Assembly (NCBI RefSeq): GCF_000219625.1
Contig: NC_018204.1
Coordinates: forward strand, 496,001-560,000
Direction of reading: 5' to 3'
DNA from: Zymoseptoria tritici IPO323
Lineage: Eukaryota > Ascomycota > Dothideomycetes > Mycosphaerellales > Mycosphaerellaceae
DNA length: 64,000 nt
Each line of letters opens with the position of its first letter. Within the stretch, counting starts at the first letter, position 1. The notes beneath the pieces are model-generated. The model had not been told where the DNA came from. It saw only the letters and a program-made list of their open reading frames with translations, and ran no database searches. The position numbers and the translations under genes are program-made. This document shows, in pieces, positions 21,230-32,935 of the stretch.

Positions 21230-21829
21230 TCACAGGCCTACTAGTGACCTTCTACTCCACCTCGCGGAGTCCATGGCCGTCGCGCTTTCCCAAGATCTTG
21301 GCGATCTAGGATTTTGTGTGCTCGTGCTTGCTGTGCGGTCACCCACGATCGAGACCAGTAGCGTGCTCCCGACGACTCGGGTGCGCTCGACACCGATCCG
21401 CGGCGCGAAGACGAGGTGGCCGCTTATAAGTTGAATGTTGTTCGTGCAGGCGGTGTAGATGGAGTGGGGATTCAAGTCGCAGTATAGCTGGCCTTCACGC
21501 TCCCGGTCCTCCTTTTTCTTGAAAACTGGGTCATCCAGAACGAGGGCAGGGCGCGTGGCTGGCGGGCTTGCGGGCTGGAGGGTGCGGGTGTCTTTTGGTT
21601 GGCGCGACCTTGGTACGGGGGTCGTTGTTCGGATAACTCGCGGTCTTGGTGTGGGTGTCGTTGGTGGGCGGCTCGCGGACTTCTCGGTCCTCACAAACAA
21701 GCTGTCCTCGTTGTTCCCTGCCTGCCAAGACCCGTTCTCCGTTCCGTCTGGCTGCCGTCGCCTGTATACGCGGCGAGACTCCGCGCGTTCTGCAATGCGC
21801 TCCGCGGATCGTGTCTTGGTGCGCGCCAT
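21230..21829 (-). CDS. hypothetical 199-aa basic protein
   Basis: An uninterrupted ATG-to-TGA ORF of 200 codons. The N-terminus MARTKTRSAERIAERAES is basic and helical. A Pro/Thr/Arg-rich linker follows, then a more structured C-terminal half (YCDLNPHSIYTACTNNIQLI, GVERTRVVGSTLLVSIVGD). The first five residues match histone H3 by chance; the rest is unrelated. It ends close to the acidic relic at 21183. No domain recognised. Confidence 0.5.
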   Translation of the reverse strand: MARTKTRSAERIAERAESRRVYRRRQPDGTENGSWQAGNNEDSLFVRTEKSASRPPTTPTPRPRVIRTTTPVPRSRQPKDTRTLQPASPPATRPALVLDDPVFKKKEDREREGQLYCDLNPHSIYTACTNNIQLISGHLVFAPRIGVERTRVVGSTLLVSIVGDRTASTSTQNPRSPRSWESATAMDSARWSRRSLVGL

Positions 21830-22645
21830 AACTTTGGGCGTCGGTCATGCGTTGAAGACCATCTGGTGTGTGTATGCGGAACTCGAAGAATGAGAGTGCG
21901 GTATGTCAGCAGTGAAAGTATGGAAGACTGCTCCTTTACCGAGCCCCTCTTCCTCGCCGCTCGATACTCTCACCCTAGCCCTTGCGTGTCACTTCCGCTG
22001 CTCCATCCCGCCGATGCCCGTCTTTTATGCTGTGGCAATCTGACCGGAACCGGCGGCGGCTGCATTTGGCGCAGCCGATTCCGTCAAGATGAGTCGGACG
22101 GTGGAAAGTGTCGATAATGGCCATGGCTGCTTCGTCGTCTTCTCCCAATGTCGCCTAAGCCACGTATCTGATGATCCTCCTCTTCCCACTCCTCTCTCCA
22201 CACCCGCCTGTTCTTCCTTGGCGTGCCACGATCAATCATCTCCTCCTCGACTACCGCAGAGTGGATAGCATTGACGCGGCATCGGCAGGACTGAAGGCTC
22301 AAATCGGGGCATTTCGTGGGGCGTTGAGAGCGGAGCTGAAGAGGTCGGCCATCGCGATGCAGGAGGTCTCGGAGAATTGGCAGCAGTGAGATGACGGACT
22401 CGAGATTGGAGTCCTTGAATGATGTAAAGTGCTGTGAAGCCATCTTGATGCCTGTCAAGGAGCGCGGAGACATGGCATGCGCTGCGAGCGAATGGCGTGG
22501 AGTGAAACTTCGGTCGTGGAGTGAAAGTTCGGTAGGCGGGTGAGAGTTCGATGGACTGGCGCATGTCGGTGATCTGGTGGAATGTGGGTGTAGAGAAGAG
22601 TGTGCATGAGTCGAACAGGAGGGCAGTATTCTGTTCGGGAACCCC

Positions 22646-23417
22646 ATGTTTGTTCTCCGCATTCTGCACCAAACCTCTGCTTTTCTCCGCGTTCCAATCT
22701 GCAAGTCGCGCGACGACACTTCCACCTCTCATCAAGCCCTCAAACTACTATCTGTAGTACTCCGAACTCGCCATCATCTCGCATCATCATCATCATCATC
22801 GTCATCTCACTCCTCATCTCACTCATCACCTGACCATTCGCATACCGACCAATAATCGACCAAAGTCTCACCCGAAATCGGTCGTCGCGCCCGTGCTGAG
22901 CTCCCCAACAATCGCCGCTCTCCAGCATACAAGCCGGCGACTAGCTACGAAGACCATAAAAGCGGCGACGACAAGCACGACAGCGATGACGATAACGACC
23001 ACGAGCCTTGCCCGACTCCGAGCTCTAATCCCTCCAAACCGCTACCACCATCGAAGGCGCACGCCTTCACACGAAGAAGAGCAGGCAGACGGAGACCAAG
23101 GAAAAGAGGAAGACGGGACATTCACCTCTTCTCAATGATCTCCCGTGATGAAGAGATACAGACTAGAAGACGTGTTGGAACTGCCAGAAGCCAAACAGGC
23201 GCGTACTTCATCGCCCGAAAGAACACCTACGGACAATTACATACATCACATTTCGTACCTTTCTCGGCGCAATTGCAACCTGGCTGTATATGTATATGCA
23301 ATCCCGAGTCCCAGCCTCCGTTGCAAAGTGTTGGCGAACGGTGGATCCACACGACAGCTGTCGACCTCGTTTGCTCGTAGAGGTATAGGTACAGGAAGCG
23401 AGAGCGCAAAGGGATAG
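22646..23417 (+). pseudogene. decayed Asp/Ser/Arg-rich protein gene
   Basis: A plus-strand frame from ATG 22646 reads through a poly-Ser tract encoded by CAT/TCA repeats (about 22780-22830). It meets TAA at 22853-22855 preceded by CAA, then stays open in the same frame to 23380 with an acidic (GDDKHDSDDDNDHE) then basic (RRRAGRRRPRKRG) segment. A parallel frame starting at ATG 23148 (MKRYRLEDVLELPEAKQ) is also protein-like and may be the true 3' part after a frameshift. No family recognised. Confidence 0.35.
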
Positions 23418-24373
23418 AATGTCCCTCCTCATCGACGGACATGTAGGGCGCTGCGTATGCCGAATTTATGCACAAATGAATCGCAGCTGTCGATGGTCAT
23501 TTGCATCGGTGTCGTCGTTGTCGTCGTCGTCGCCATCATCGTCATTTATCATTGTTATCATTAGAGGAGAAGTAACTCCGTTTTGTCAAACGTAGGAGGT
23601 CCAGTAGGAGTGTAGTGGAGAGGGTTTTAGGGCATGCAACCGGTAGAAACTCTACCGTAGTTAGCAAAACCTACGCTCCGGCCAAAGCCTCGAGGAGTGA
23701 GCTTACGAAGCTCACGAAGCTTTTAAAGCCTGGTCTGTGCTTTTGATGACGCCGTCGCTTCGCTTACTCCACACTTCTTTCACTCAATTACTTCCAACAC
23801 AACCTACTTCATCCGAAGACCGTTACGATGCTTCTGCTGCTTGTGTCTTCTCGCGACTCTACGCCATGCCGCAATGTCCTAGCAGGAATCTCCGAGCAGA
23901 GGATTTATCAAGCCGCGGATCAGGGACCAGGATGCGAATAGGCTGAGTGTGCAGCTGGGTAAATGGACCATGGTGAGTGATACAAGGAGGATAGACTGCC
24001 TGCACCGCCTCGCTCACCTCCCAAATTCGTCGAGCCACTCCTTCACGATCATTACCTTGCCCAAGTTCGAAAACATCGCACTCTCAAAGCCACCGCCAAG
24101 AAGCCTGCCACCCACGAGCACTCGACGCCGCCGTCTCCAACATTATAGACGCCGAAGAAAAGGGCAGAAACTCCTCTTCACCAAAGACCCTCCTCCGATC
24201 AGTGTGCCCAGAGCGTCGGATGTAGCAGAAGGCGTCGCTCGAGGGAGAAACGCAGTCGCTTGCGTCGGTCGCAGGCGTGTGGATAGGTCCGGCGGTCGCA
24301 TGAAACGAGCCCAAGTTGTTCAGCTTCGTTCTTGGTCCTTTCTTCAGCCACTTGCTCGAGAATCCGTCTGGAC
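23418..24373. other. no gene supported
   Basis: A GTC/CGT trinucleotide-rich stretch (about 23508-23560) and weak ORFs. An ORF at 23949-24503 (+) overlaps the coiled-coil relic on the other strand and is probably its shadow. Confidence 0.35.
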
Positions 24374-24640
24374 AGTCTTGTTCCGCGACTCGGCACCAGC
24401 GATATCCGCTTCCAGCTTTTCCATGCGATCGAGGAGGTTGCTATGCTCCCGATTGAGTAGCAATGTCGTGCTCGGCGGTGTTCGATCCGGCCGGGCCTTG
24501 TAACGGTAGTCGGCTCGTCAATCTCTGCTTCGAGCTTCTGCATTCGATTGTGGAGGTATTCATGCTCCGGATGGTCTTGTTGCGCGAGTCTACGCCAGCG
24601 ATCGCTGCTTTGAGCTTCTACATTCGGTAGAGAAGATAGC
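24374..24640 (-). pseudogene. coiled-coil repeat relic (REH..L..RM.KLEA units)
   Basis: On the minus strand three related units can be read in different frames: EHGYLLYRM followed by a stop and KLKAAIAGVDSRNKTI; EHEYLHNRMQKLEAEIDEP; and REHSNLLDRMEKLEADIAGAE. They share the pattern EH.YL..RM.KLEA.I and predict a coiled coil. The IAGVDSRNK core matches the relic at 1.9 kb. Frameshifts and a stop between units show decay. Function unknown. Confidence 0.45.
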
Positions 24641-24959
24641 CATGCTTACGCTTGATTTGATGCGTCCAAAATTGTGGTCTGCGATGAAGTGTCAGCGGCC
24701 GTCGCGATCAACCGATGATAGTGATAATCGATTCGTACCTTCATCACCCTCGCCAGTGACTGGTGTTCCGAAGAAACCGAGAGCCAAGCGTGATCCATCG
24801 TGTCAGCTCGAGCGTCGTGATAAGAATGTTGTAAGGGTGACGAAGGAAAAGAAGAAGAAGGAGAAAGTGAAGCTCTCCAATTTTGGTAAGTCGAAGTGTA
24901 GGTGGAATATGCTCGCACCCTTCCCAGGTCTCGAGTGCCGACGGACTTAGTAAGCGGAT

Positions 24960-24988
24960 CTTGTCGGCGCGAAAATCGCGCCGACAAG
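24960..24988. repeat. 29-bp hairpin, copy H1
   Basis: Perfect 13-bp arms CTTGTCGGCGCGA / TCGCGCCGACAAG around AAA. Flanked on the left by CTTAGTAAGCGGAT and on the right by CTCTGGCAG; both flanks recur, inverted, at copy H3. Confidence 0.9.
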
Positions 24989-26605
24989 CTCTGGCAGCAC
25001 AGGGAGAAGTCGACTGAAGCGCGATAGTAGCCATTCGCAGGCAGTATAACAGATAGGAACGTGTGAACATTGCTTCCACCAACGTGTTGTAAGAGAGCAA
25101 TTGAATTTGATTTGAGGAAGAATGGCCGTCTGAGTGCTCTGTTGTCACTCCTCCTCTTCCTCCGCGCATGCGTCTCCGTCTCCGTCTCCTCTCGTCCCTC
25201 GTCGTCGTGGGAAAAGATCGAGCTTGCATCTTCCAATTTCGCATTGCTCTCGGCGCTGCGACCTCGTTCATGCTTCGGCTTCGGCTTCTAAGAAATCGGA
25301 AGGTATGGGGAGAACAGTTGTCGTAGCCACGATGGTCCAGGCACCTCGTGCTTCGGAAGGACGGTGAGATGGGCGAGATGGATGGATTGGTCATTGGCTC
25401 TGGCTTGAAGGCCTTTTTTCGATTGTGAGAATAGCCGGACTCCAGCGACTGACCATGTGGGCGGGCGACTCACTCGGCGATGGCTTGCCGGGCGTCTCTC
25501 GTTGGCCTTTCACAAGTAGACGCCGAGGAGAGGTGGACTCATCGTCATTTCAGAGTTCGTCGAAGCTGCGCCGACAGCCATAGATGTTGCAGTGAGGGCA
25601 CCCGTTGTCAACCGTCGTATCGAATGGCTTTGCCGTTGTGTGTCTTGTATCGCCAGGCCTCGCGGGGAAGTATCGCCAGGACAGAGAAAGTGGAAAACTG
25701 TCCGAAGCCCTGGCACCAATTGCAGCGGACGAGGTCGTGGTGGCGTGAATCGGGAACGCGATTGTGCCTCGCAGTGGCGGGAAGACTTGCCACCCAGCGG
25801 ATGGCAGTTGAAGGTATAGCCTTTGCCATGGCAGAGCACCTGGACGTCGCGTGGCTATCATCGCAGCTGTGGCAAAGAGCGGGCATCTTGTCGTGTTGGG
25901 CGATTGCGTTTAAGGCGGTGGTGTTGGTGATTTTAACAGCAACACCGCGCCTCCCGTGAGGCGTGGACCGATTCACGCCGCCATTGAGGCCCAAAGATGA
26001 GTCGTATGGGCCAAGGATAGCTTCTCGGGTGTGGTATCATAGTAATATTCATGTCCGCAGAAAGGGTGTCTGCATTTCCGGTGAAGCATACTCGTCTCCT
26101 CTTTCTGATCATGCCACCTCATCGTATCCGTCATCCATTTCATCTCGTCCGACATGCCACCTCCTTTTGTTGGTTATGCCAACTTGCCCTTGTCCTCTAC
26201 GCTGTCCACGCTGAGCATCTGCAGTGTTATCATTCGTGATCTGAGGATCTCGGGAAGTCGAGCGAAGTTCAGCGCTTCGGTGCAAGTGCCCGGCTGCCAC
26301 GTGTTCGTCCATGCGGGCAGCGCGTAGACAGCTCTGTTCGGTTGGCAATGTCGCTCGGCGTAGAGGGTTGGATGCTTCGTATCGTGGTGATGGCCGTACT
26401 GGAGAAGGCGGAGAAGGATCGAGGTGGGATAAGTTCGAGAACGTTATTCAGAGGTCATAAGGCGTTGTTGTCGCTGGGTGAGAGTGTCTCGGTAGACGGC
26501 GGGAATGTCGTACTGAGGCATTTGTCGGTGATGGGACTGTCGGCGGCCCAAGTAAACAGATTTTGTCGGCAATATGGTCAAGTCTTGACCACAGTCTTGT
26601 GCATG
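24989..26605. other. relic coding sequence, unresolved
   Basis: Several overlapping frames. Minus-strand frames across 25510-25994 contain paired cysteines (CHSCDDSHATSRC, VRCNWCQG, CPHCNIYGC) reminiscent of a zinc-binding protein, but they lie in different frames and no gene can be assembled. Confidence 0.3.
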
Positions 26606-26619
26606 CTTAGTAAGCGGAT

Positions 26620-26648
26620 CTTGTCGGCGGTGTGTTCGCGCCGACAAG
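26620..26648. repeat. 29-bp hairpin, copy H2
   Basis: Arms CTTGTCGGCG and CGCCGACAAG with loop region GTGTGTTCG. The left flank CTTAGTAAGCGGAT is identical to that of H1, 1.66 kb away. Confidence 0.85.
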
Positions 26649-26990
26649 CTGGGGCATTCTAACGCAGAATTTGGTCAACTCTTAACCACAGTCGTATCCG
26701 GCGGTAGATTTCATCAACGTGCGAGTGGCATAGAGAATACAATGCTCAGGTGGTGTTGTCGTCGTCGCGGCTGAGTTCTTGGATTCATTGCTCCTCTTGT
26801 GCAGTAAAGTCCAACGACGACAGGCGTTGGAGTTCAAAGCATGGACCGGCGTACGAGCGCGACCGCATGCGAGACGGCGGCCAGACTCACAAGAATCCTA
26901 TGTGTTAGTCGTGCTCGATGCAAGGCATAGTAGCTCGGAGCAAGGAATACATTGACCACTCCAACCGGGACGACTTCCACCGGCTCCTAG

Positions 26991-27091
26991 CATTCCAGCG
27001 AATGACATTCTGTAAGCATTCCAGAATGACATTTTGCAAGCATTCCCGCGAATGACATTCTGCAAGCATTCCAGAATGACATTTTGCAAGC
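26991..27091 (+). repeat. GAATGACATT(C/T)TG array, four units
   Basis: Four 24-26-bp units of GAATGACATTYTGYAAGC followed by ATTCC. The unit contains a near-palindrome GAATGACATTC. The same units occur inverted at 27284-27310 and 27658-27707 and directly at 59361-59446. Confidence 0.85.
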
Positions 27092-27283
27092 TCCTCAGCC
27101 ATCACTAGCACCTTGTAGGTTCTTCTTGCAACTTGTCCGAGCTCAGGCTTCAACCCTGTTCATTATCGTTTCCGCGTTAGTGGCGAGGGAAATGAATCAT
27201 AGTTGGTGTTGCAAGACTCAAGTCATCTCAGAACGAGGTGGAAAAGCACCGCCAAGAATTGCTCAAATGTCGTTTCGTGGCTT

Positions 27284-27310
27284 TGCTTGCAAAATGTCAT
27301 TCTGGAATGC
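27284..27310 (-). repeat. inverted GAATGACATT unit
   Basis: GCTTGCAAAATGTCATTC is the exact reverse complement of the last unit of the array at 27074-27091, so 26991-27310 is bounded by inverted copies. It could be a small non-autonomous element. Confidence 0.75.
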
Positions 27311-27657
27311 GAGATGAAACGAGATGATTTCAGTCCACTTACTCCTCCGACGTGACTATCCGGTGTCAATGTGCACCCACCCGACGGGAGGAAGGTGTCA
27401 GGAAATGTGAGGACGGTAGGATTGATGTGATGTTGACTGTGTTGGTACCACGGCAGGAGAGGCGCACAAAGCAGAGGGAGATGGACGCAGGTACGCCGAT
27501 GTGTCTCCTGCAATCTGGTCAGCATGAATCTGCAATCTGGTCAGCATGAATACTGACTGCCGTAGTACCTGATCGAAATCCTGCGTAGAAGCACGGCGGA
27601 TGATTCTGCGAACACAAAATGACACTGCAGGATGAAGAGGCAAGGTGTCGTCGGGTG

Positions 27658-27707
27658 AATGCTTGCAGAATGTCATTCGCTGGAATACTTGCAGAATGTC
27701 ATTCGCT
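27658..27707 (-). repeat. inverted GAATGACATT array, two units
   Basis: Two tandem reverse-orientation units (GCTTGCAGAATGTCATTCGC, then ACTTGCAGAATGTCATTCGC). Confidence 0.75.
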
Positions 27708-28106
27708 CGACGTTGCCAGCCTGCCGGTCCGGTGCAAAAAACACCTCGCTACTCCTCCGATCTCACAATGGACAGAATCTGCCCGCCGTGCACTCGCGGC
27801 TGCCCGCAGTCCTTCTTTCATGGAAGTCGTGTGATGCACGGACAACTGCTCTTCACAACAGCCCAGTCGGTCTTCGTCTTCCTACCTCCGCGTGTCTTGC
27901 TGGATCTCCTCCTCTCTCGGGCCTCCCGTCCCGCGAGGTAACATGGATCAAGGACACTGTTTTGACCTGACCGCTTCGGTCGAACAGTGCAGTATGTTGC
28001 ACTGCAGAAAGCGCTGTAATTGTGAAGACAATATCAGGTTCCTCCGAGTGCACGGCGTAGAGAAAGTCAGGAAGCGGATGAAGGCGGTTCGATGTAACAC
28101 GGCTGC

Positions 28107-28133
28107 AACGGGCGTCAACTTTTGACGCCCGTT
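28107..28133. repeat. terminal palindrome, left
   Basis: AACGGGCGTCAA-CTT-TTGACGCCCGTT, 12-bp perfect arms. The same motif occurs at the right end and twice at 38862-38964. Confidence 0.85.
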
Positions 28134-28240
28134 TTTGACGCCCAATTTTGTCATTTAACTTTTGACGCCCGTTTTTGACGCCCAATTTTGTCATTTAACT
28201 TTTGACGCCCGTTTTTGACGCCCAATTTTGTCATGCATAA
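28121..28240 (+). repeat. three 40-bp tandem repeats at the left end
   Basis: Units begin TTTGACGCCCGTTTTTGACG at 28121, 28161 and 28201, exactly 40 bp apart and nearly identical. The right end has a single related unit, so the left end expanded after insertion or differs by design. Confidence 0.9.
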
Positions 28241-28246
28241 GGATGG

Positions 28247-28283
28247 CGGCCCATAGTGACATTTAGGCGGATTCATCAATTTT
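28247..28283 (+). repeat. inner terminal inverted repeat, left
   Basis: 37 bp matching the reverse complement of 33601-33637 at 34 positions. Confidence 0.85.
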
Positions 28284-28512
28284 CAACTTTACAATAACAC
28301 TACTACCACTACTATTGTCGCTAATTGCTTGTATTGTCGCCATACAGCTGCGCTAGTCACTGCGCTAGTCACTCTAATTATTAACAATTATATATAAGTA
28401 CGCGCTAATACGCCGTTTAGTTAGATAAGTGTTATTTTCTTCGACTCTTAAACCTCTTATTAATACTACTACTTCTACCACCTCTCGTCGTCGCTCGTAG
28501 CGCGCTCGCCAC

Positions 28513-29385
28513 ATGATATATACATCTCGCAACATCGCACCGCGCGCGCACGTGAAAATAGCTAGTTGGATGCTACTTAATACGGAACTTAGTAAGGCTC
28601 GCGACCCTAATCGCCTACGCGGACTCTCTCTCTCCGACGACAACGACGATAAGCTAGCGACCATATCTACTACAGCTATCGCTCCTACTCCTTAGCTGCC
28701 TACCGACCTTCTCGTCTACGACAAGCCTATTACGGCCACCTCTAAAGACTTTTAGTACATCTCCGACCTCTAATAGAACGATGCCCTCGTTAGAGTATAG
28801 AGTAGCAATAAAAACACTAAGAAGAGCGGACGTTAGATGCTTATAAGATACGATTATGTACGTAGAGTTATAGAGACGGACGAAGGTAATATAGCTCGTA
28901 CGGCTCTTAGTAAGGCTCGTAGGCTAATAAAAAAAAACAGGCATTCCGGCAGTTACCGAGTGCGGCTAGTATAAGGATCGCGGACTCGAGTGTAAGACTT
29001 CTACGACTCTCCCTACCTACGCCTACTACTACTATAAGGGCAAGCCTCCGTATTTTGCTAGAGATTAGGTTAAGATTAAGGAGGAGCCGGTAGAAAAGAA
29101 GTCTGTATTAAAGGAGGCAGTTAGCAGTATGCGAAGTAAGATAAATAAGGCGTAGGACAAGATCGCTACGTTAGAGTCGGAGGTGTCGGATTTAAAGCGT
29201 AAGATTAGCAGTTTAAGGGGCTTAAAAGGTCAGCTAAAGGAGGAGCTAATTAAGGAGATTATAGACGAGGTTAATAACGTGCGGAGCAAGTTAAAGGCTG
29301 CTATTGCTAAGATTAAGCAGTCGGTGTTGTAGTATTAGCGTACTATTAACGAGAAGTTTAGCAGACTAGGCGTAATAGATTAATA
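28513..29385 (+). pseudogene. transposon accessory ORF with Cys-rich motif and coiled coil
   Basis: A plus-strand frame from ATG 28513 is protein-like and broken by TAG codons and at least one frame change near 28940. After a stretch with CG*YKDRGLECKTS (probably a Cys-rich zinc-binding block whose other Cys became Tyr by G-to-A change) it encodes a clear coiled coil (about 29110-29330: ATLESEVSDLKRKISSLRG, KEEIIDEVNNVRSKLKAAI). It ends before 29385. A DNA-binding or dimerising accessory protein is plausible; not proven. Confidence 0.5.
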
Positions 29386-29639
29386 GATAGATCGATTTGG
29401 CCTACGAGCTCTCCGCGAGCCTTGCGAGCCTGCACGTTAATACCTAAATAAATACGTTAGTTGCTATATATCTCCTTAAATCCCTCGTTTTTATGCTTGA
29501 ATCCCTCGTTTTCACGCTTACGAGCGAGCTGTTTTAGCCTACGAGTACGCCGCGAGCCGTTTTTAAGGAAGAGAATTAAGATATTAAGATATTAAGCTAT
29601 TAAGATATAAGATAAACGTTTATTGCTCCTTCTAGCTGC

Positions 29640-31850
29640 GAGCTAGTCCGTTTAGTCCGCGAGCACGTAACGAGCGAGTCGTCGGTAGCGTGTATTTATT
29701 AGATTCGTGTATATTAGTCCTTCTAGTTAGCCCTGCCCTTCTCGGTAAGCTTAATAGTCCGCTCGCTCCGTCTAGTGCTAACAGCTACCGGCTCGTTAAC
29801 CTTCTTCTTCTTCTTTATCTTCTACTACTGAACGATCGGCTTGACTACCTGCTTAACGACCGGCTCGGCGACCTCCTCCGGCATCTCTAAACCCCCTTAA
29901 TTAGTAGTGCTAGTAGTAGTGCTAGGGGCCTTCGACTTTAACTAAGGCGTTAGCATTGTCGTTGTCGCTAACGAAGAGGGCATCGTCGAGTCCGAAGGGA
30001 TCGCTGGCGCACTAGCTGCTACAGAGGTAATTGTCGAAGAAGTACTGTTCTCCTTAGCTCGGTTCGCGATAGCTTCCTTAGCCCTTACTATATCGTCCAA
30101 GCTGTCCGTATTAGGGTCGAGCAGAATATAGTCGTTAGGCTAGCTTACCGGCGATAATTAGAGGTCGCGGCTAATAGGGCGTTTGGAGCTAGAGCGCTGC
30201 TAAGGCTAAGGGCTAGAACGCTCCGCCTACGAGGAGCTAAGGGTAGTGCGAGCTACACGAGAACGGCTTGCGAGCCCTGTAGACTAATCTGCGAGCGCCT
30301 TAATATTGCTACCGGACGGGCCTACGTCTATTGTAAAGTGGCGTACTTCCGGTGCGAGCTAGCTTACGAGTAGGTAACTCTAGCCTGCGAGGACTTTCTT
30401 GCCGTCGACGCTGGTGTAGCTGTTAGTCTATATAAACGGATAGTAAATAACACCGTCCTTGTCCTTAAATACACGCCCGTTAGGGTGTAGGACAGTGCTA
30501 TCGGTCTGCATGTCGTAGCTAATTATATACTAGAATGTAGGCTCGCCGTCCTTCTTTACGGAGCGTTTTAAGTCTATATATACCTAGCTATCGTCGTAAT
30601 TCTTCTAGCTGCTAGAGTGGATAATATAAGTAATCCGAACGGTCGCTAAGGGGGCCTTGCCGGTTGTCTTTAGATTAAACAGCTGTATTATCCTAATTGT
30701 AGTATTCGTAGCGGCTACGTTGTTAGCGCCGAGCTTAATAGGCTAATTCCTGCTATACTCCTTCGTTAAATAGATGTCGTAGTAGGGCCTCTTGTCTCGC
30801 CGCTGCTTCGTAGCTACGCTCTCGTTTATTAGATACTCTAAGAAGAGCCGTCTACGGTTATGCCTCTAAGCGTTTTGGAGAATAGTGTCTATCTTAGCAA
30901 TAACGCCTTGTGCTTACTATAAGATCTTATTGCGTTTGTCGGAGTAGACCGGCGTTGTATTATCGTTAGCGTCTTCGCCGTCTATAGGAGGCTCCGGATC
31001 TGTAAGGATAACAGTATAAAGGAAGCACTTAGTAGTAAACAGCAGTAGTAGCTTGTCCTTATCGTCCTAGGTACTACCTCTCCTCGCATCCTTGCTGTTG
31101 GCTAACATCTCCCTTAAACGCTTAGCCCTCTTAGCCTCCTTTAATAAGTTGGCGGTAGCGTTAGGTAACTTACGGGCCTTCGTCTTAGCTACCTTCTTTA
31201 TCTTAGTGTTCGTACGGCTCTACGGAATAAAGAAGCCTTCGCGAGTACCGGAGCTAGGAGGGGTAGGCTAGCGCTCGTAGTCGCTCGTAGGCTCGCCGTC
31301 GTTGCTCGCTAGAGCCGCTCGCGAGGGTAGAGGGCAGCCGTAGAAGCTACAGTTCTTATCGCTAAGGGAAGCATAAGAGGTGTAGGGTAGAGCCGTAGGA
31401 TTGCGGCAGAATTAAGAGGTAGCTATAATAAGCAAGAGGAAGAGGAAGAGGAAGAGTAAGAGGGCTAGCCCTTATATATCGTTTAGTCGAATATAAAGCT
31501 ATTAGCACGGAAGAAGTCCCTTATGCGGTTACGCAGCTGTAACTTAGCGCCCTTCGGAGGGGTCTAAAACTCTACAAGGTTATTGCTAGCGGTAAGGTAA
31601 TAAGCAGTAGCATCGCGGAGGTACAGATATGCTTCTACATAGATCTTATCCTCGTTAGCGTCTAGCTCGCGACTATCTAGCGTCTCCGGATAGCTACTAG
31701 CTACTAGCATCTCGGAAGCCTATAGCAGAGTCGGCGGAGGAAGGTATGCAACAAGATCTGTAAATAGTTAGCGCTCGCTACTACTCGCAAAACGCTCGTA
31801 ACGCTAGTAGGGCGAGAAGCTGGCTTACAAGCTTGTAATCCCTATACCGC
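29640..31850 (-). pseudogene. second minus-strand transposon ORF, family unknown
   Basis: Long minus-strand blocks are open except for TAG at Trp/Gln positions. Examples: LDSRELDANEDKIYVEAYLY and KGAKLQLRNRIRDFFRAN (about 31500-31680), then KAPLATVRITYIIHSSS, VYIDLKRSVKKDGEPTF and SYDMQTDSTVLHPNGRVFK (about 30400-30660), then a Lys/Glu/Thr-rich tail near 29800. It lies downstream of the transposase on the same strand. I do not recognise a domain. It is probably the element's own second protein, not captured host sequence, since its RIP level is the same. Confidence 0.5.
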
Positions 31851-31919
31851 TCCTTAACCCTAGTCGTCTCGCAACCGCTCGCAGCCGCTCGCAGCTGCTC
31901 GTACGTAGGGGATACTAAC

Positions 31920-32760
31920 CGAATTAAGCATACTAATCCGCCATCTACTAGATACGCGGATGCTCTGTATTAAGGTAGATTCCACGATCCTCTACGCTAT
32001 TAGGAGGGTACTCGTAGTTCTTAGTAGGGATTCCCTTTAAGTGCCCTTCGACTTTAGCCTACTTCTAAATAGCGTAGTCGTTATAGCTGTTAATAAACAG
32101 CTCGACTGTAAACCGGAGGATTAGAACGTAGACAGTAAGGAACGCTATACGGTTAGCCCTGTTATCCTCGCTATAGAAGCCTCTATCGCGAAGCTAGTAG
32201 AAGAGATTACGCTATCGATTCTATACTGCGGTTGTACTAAGACCCTAGAAGCGCTCGATCGTTTAATTGCCCTTACTCGTTGTATACCAAAAGCTATTAC
32301 GGAACTTAATACTCTAACCCTCCTAAAGTTTACGGTAGAAGAGGTGTATATTAGCTATTATAGGAGTCTCTACGCCGTAATCCGCCCGCATAATCTGTAT
32401 ATAAATAGAGTTAGCAGAGCTGGCTATAGAGCTGCGAGCATAGCACAACCGGTTGCGAGCCTACCTTTAGTATAAAGCCAAGTTCTCGGACTATATCTAA
32501 ATACTACTTAGAGACCGAGAAGACTGTCTTAGCTATAGTGCCTACGTAGATCCAAATAATCTTCCGTATATATATATCGATATAGGCATAGAAGCAGATG
32601 CTAAAGCTCTCGAACTTATAGTAGGCATCTACCGACTATATATAATTAGGGCCCTTAGCCTTTGGACGACCGCGCTTAACATCCTCCTTACTACCCTTCC
32701 GGCGGCGTGCATTATAACCTGCAGGATTAAGGGAATACGCGATGTGAGATATACGATTCC
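31920..32760 (-). pseudogene. integrase-core (DDE) transposase
   Basis: The minus-strand frame starts near 32758 with a basic segment (RRKGSKEDVKRGRPKAKGP). The first catalytic Asp lies in SVDAYYKFE (preceded by TAG for Trp), with DIYIRKIIWIYVG after it. The second Asp lies in MRADYGVETPIIAN (32341-32400). The catalytic Glu lies in TIERF (about 32235-32265), followed by RNLFY and RDRGFYSEDN. This D-D-E spacing and the IRKIIWIYVG strand are typical of the eukaryotic integrase-core transposase family. TAG codons replace Trp/Gln at many sites. A GCTCGC-rich insertion of about 60 bp (32401-32465) shifts frame between the first and second Asp. Confidence 0.7.
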
Positions 32761-32836
32761 TGCGAGCAGACGAGCGTTAGCGTGCGAGCTAGGCGGGGGA
32801 GTTTATAAGTAAGGGAAGTAGCGTAAATTAGGGTTT

Positions 32837-32935
32837 ACGAGCGGACGAATCTAGCCTGCGAGCGTACTTGCGAGCGGACGAATCTAGCCTGCGAGCGTAC
32901 TTGCGAGCGGACGAATCTAGCCTGCGAGCGTACTT
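32837..32935 (+). repeat. 33-bp tandem repeat, three copies
   Basis: Units ACGAGCGGACGAATCTAGCC / GCGAGCGGACGAATCTAGCC at 32837, 32870 and 32903. They lie just upstream of the transposase start, and the GCGAGC core recurs throughout the transposon. Confidence 0.9.

Noticed and set aside
21230..21829. Histone H3-like start MARTK
   Set aside because: Only the first five residues match. The rest has no histone fold features, so it is chance similarity.
28121..28240. Three 40-bp repeats as a CRISPR-like or origin array
   Set aside because: They are contiguous, part of the transposon's terminal structure, and have no spacer sequence.
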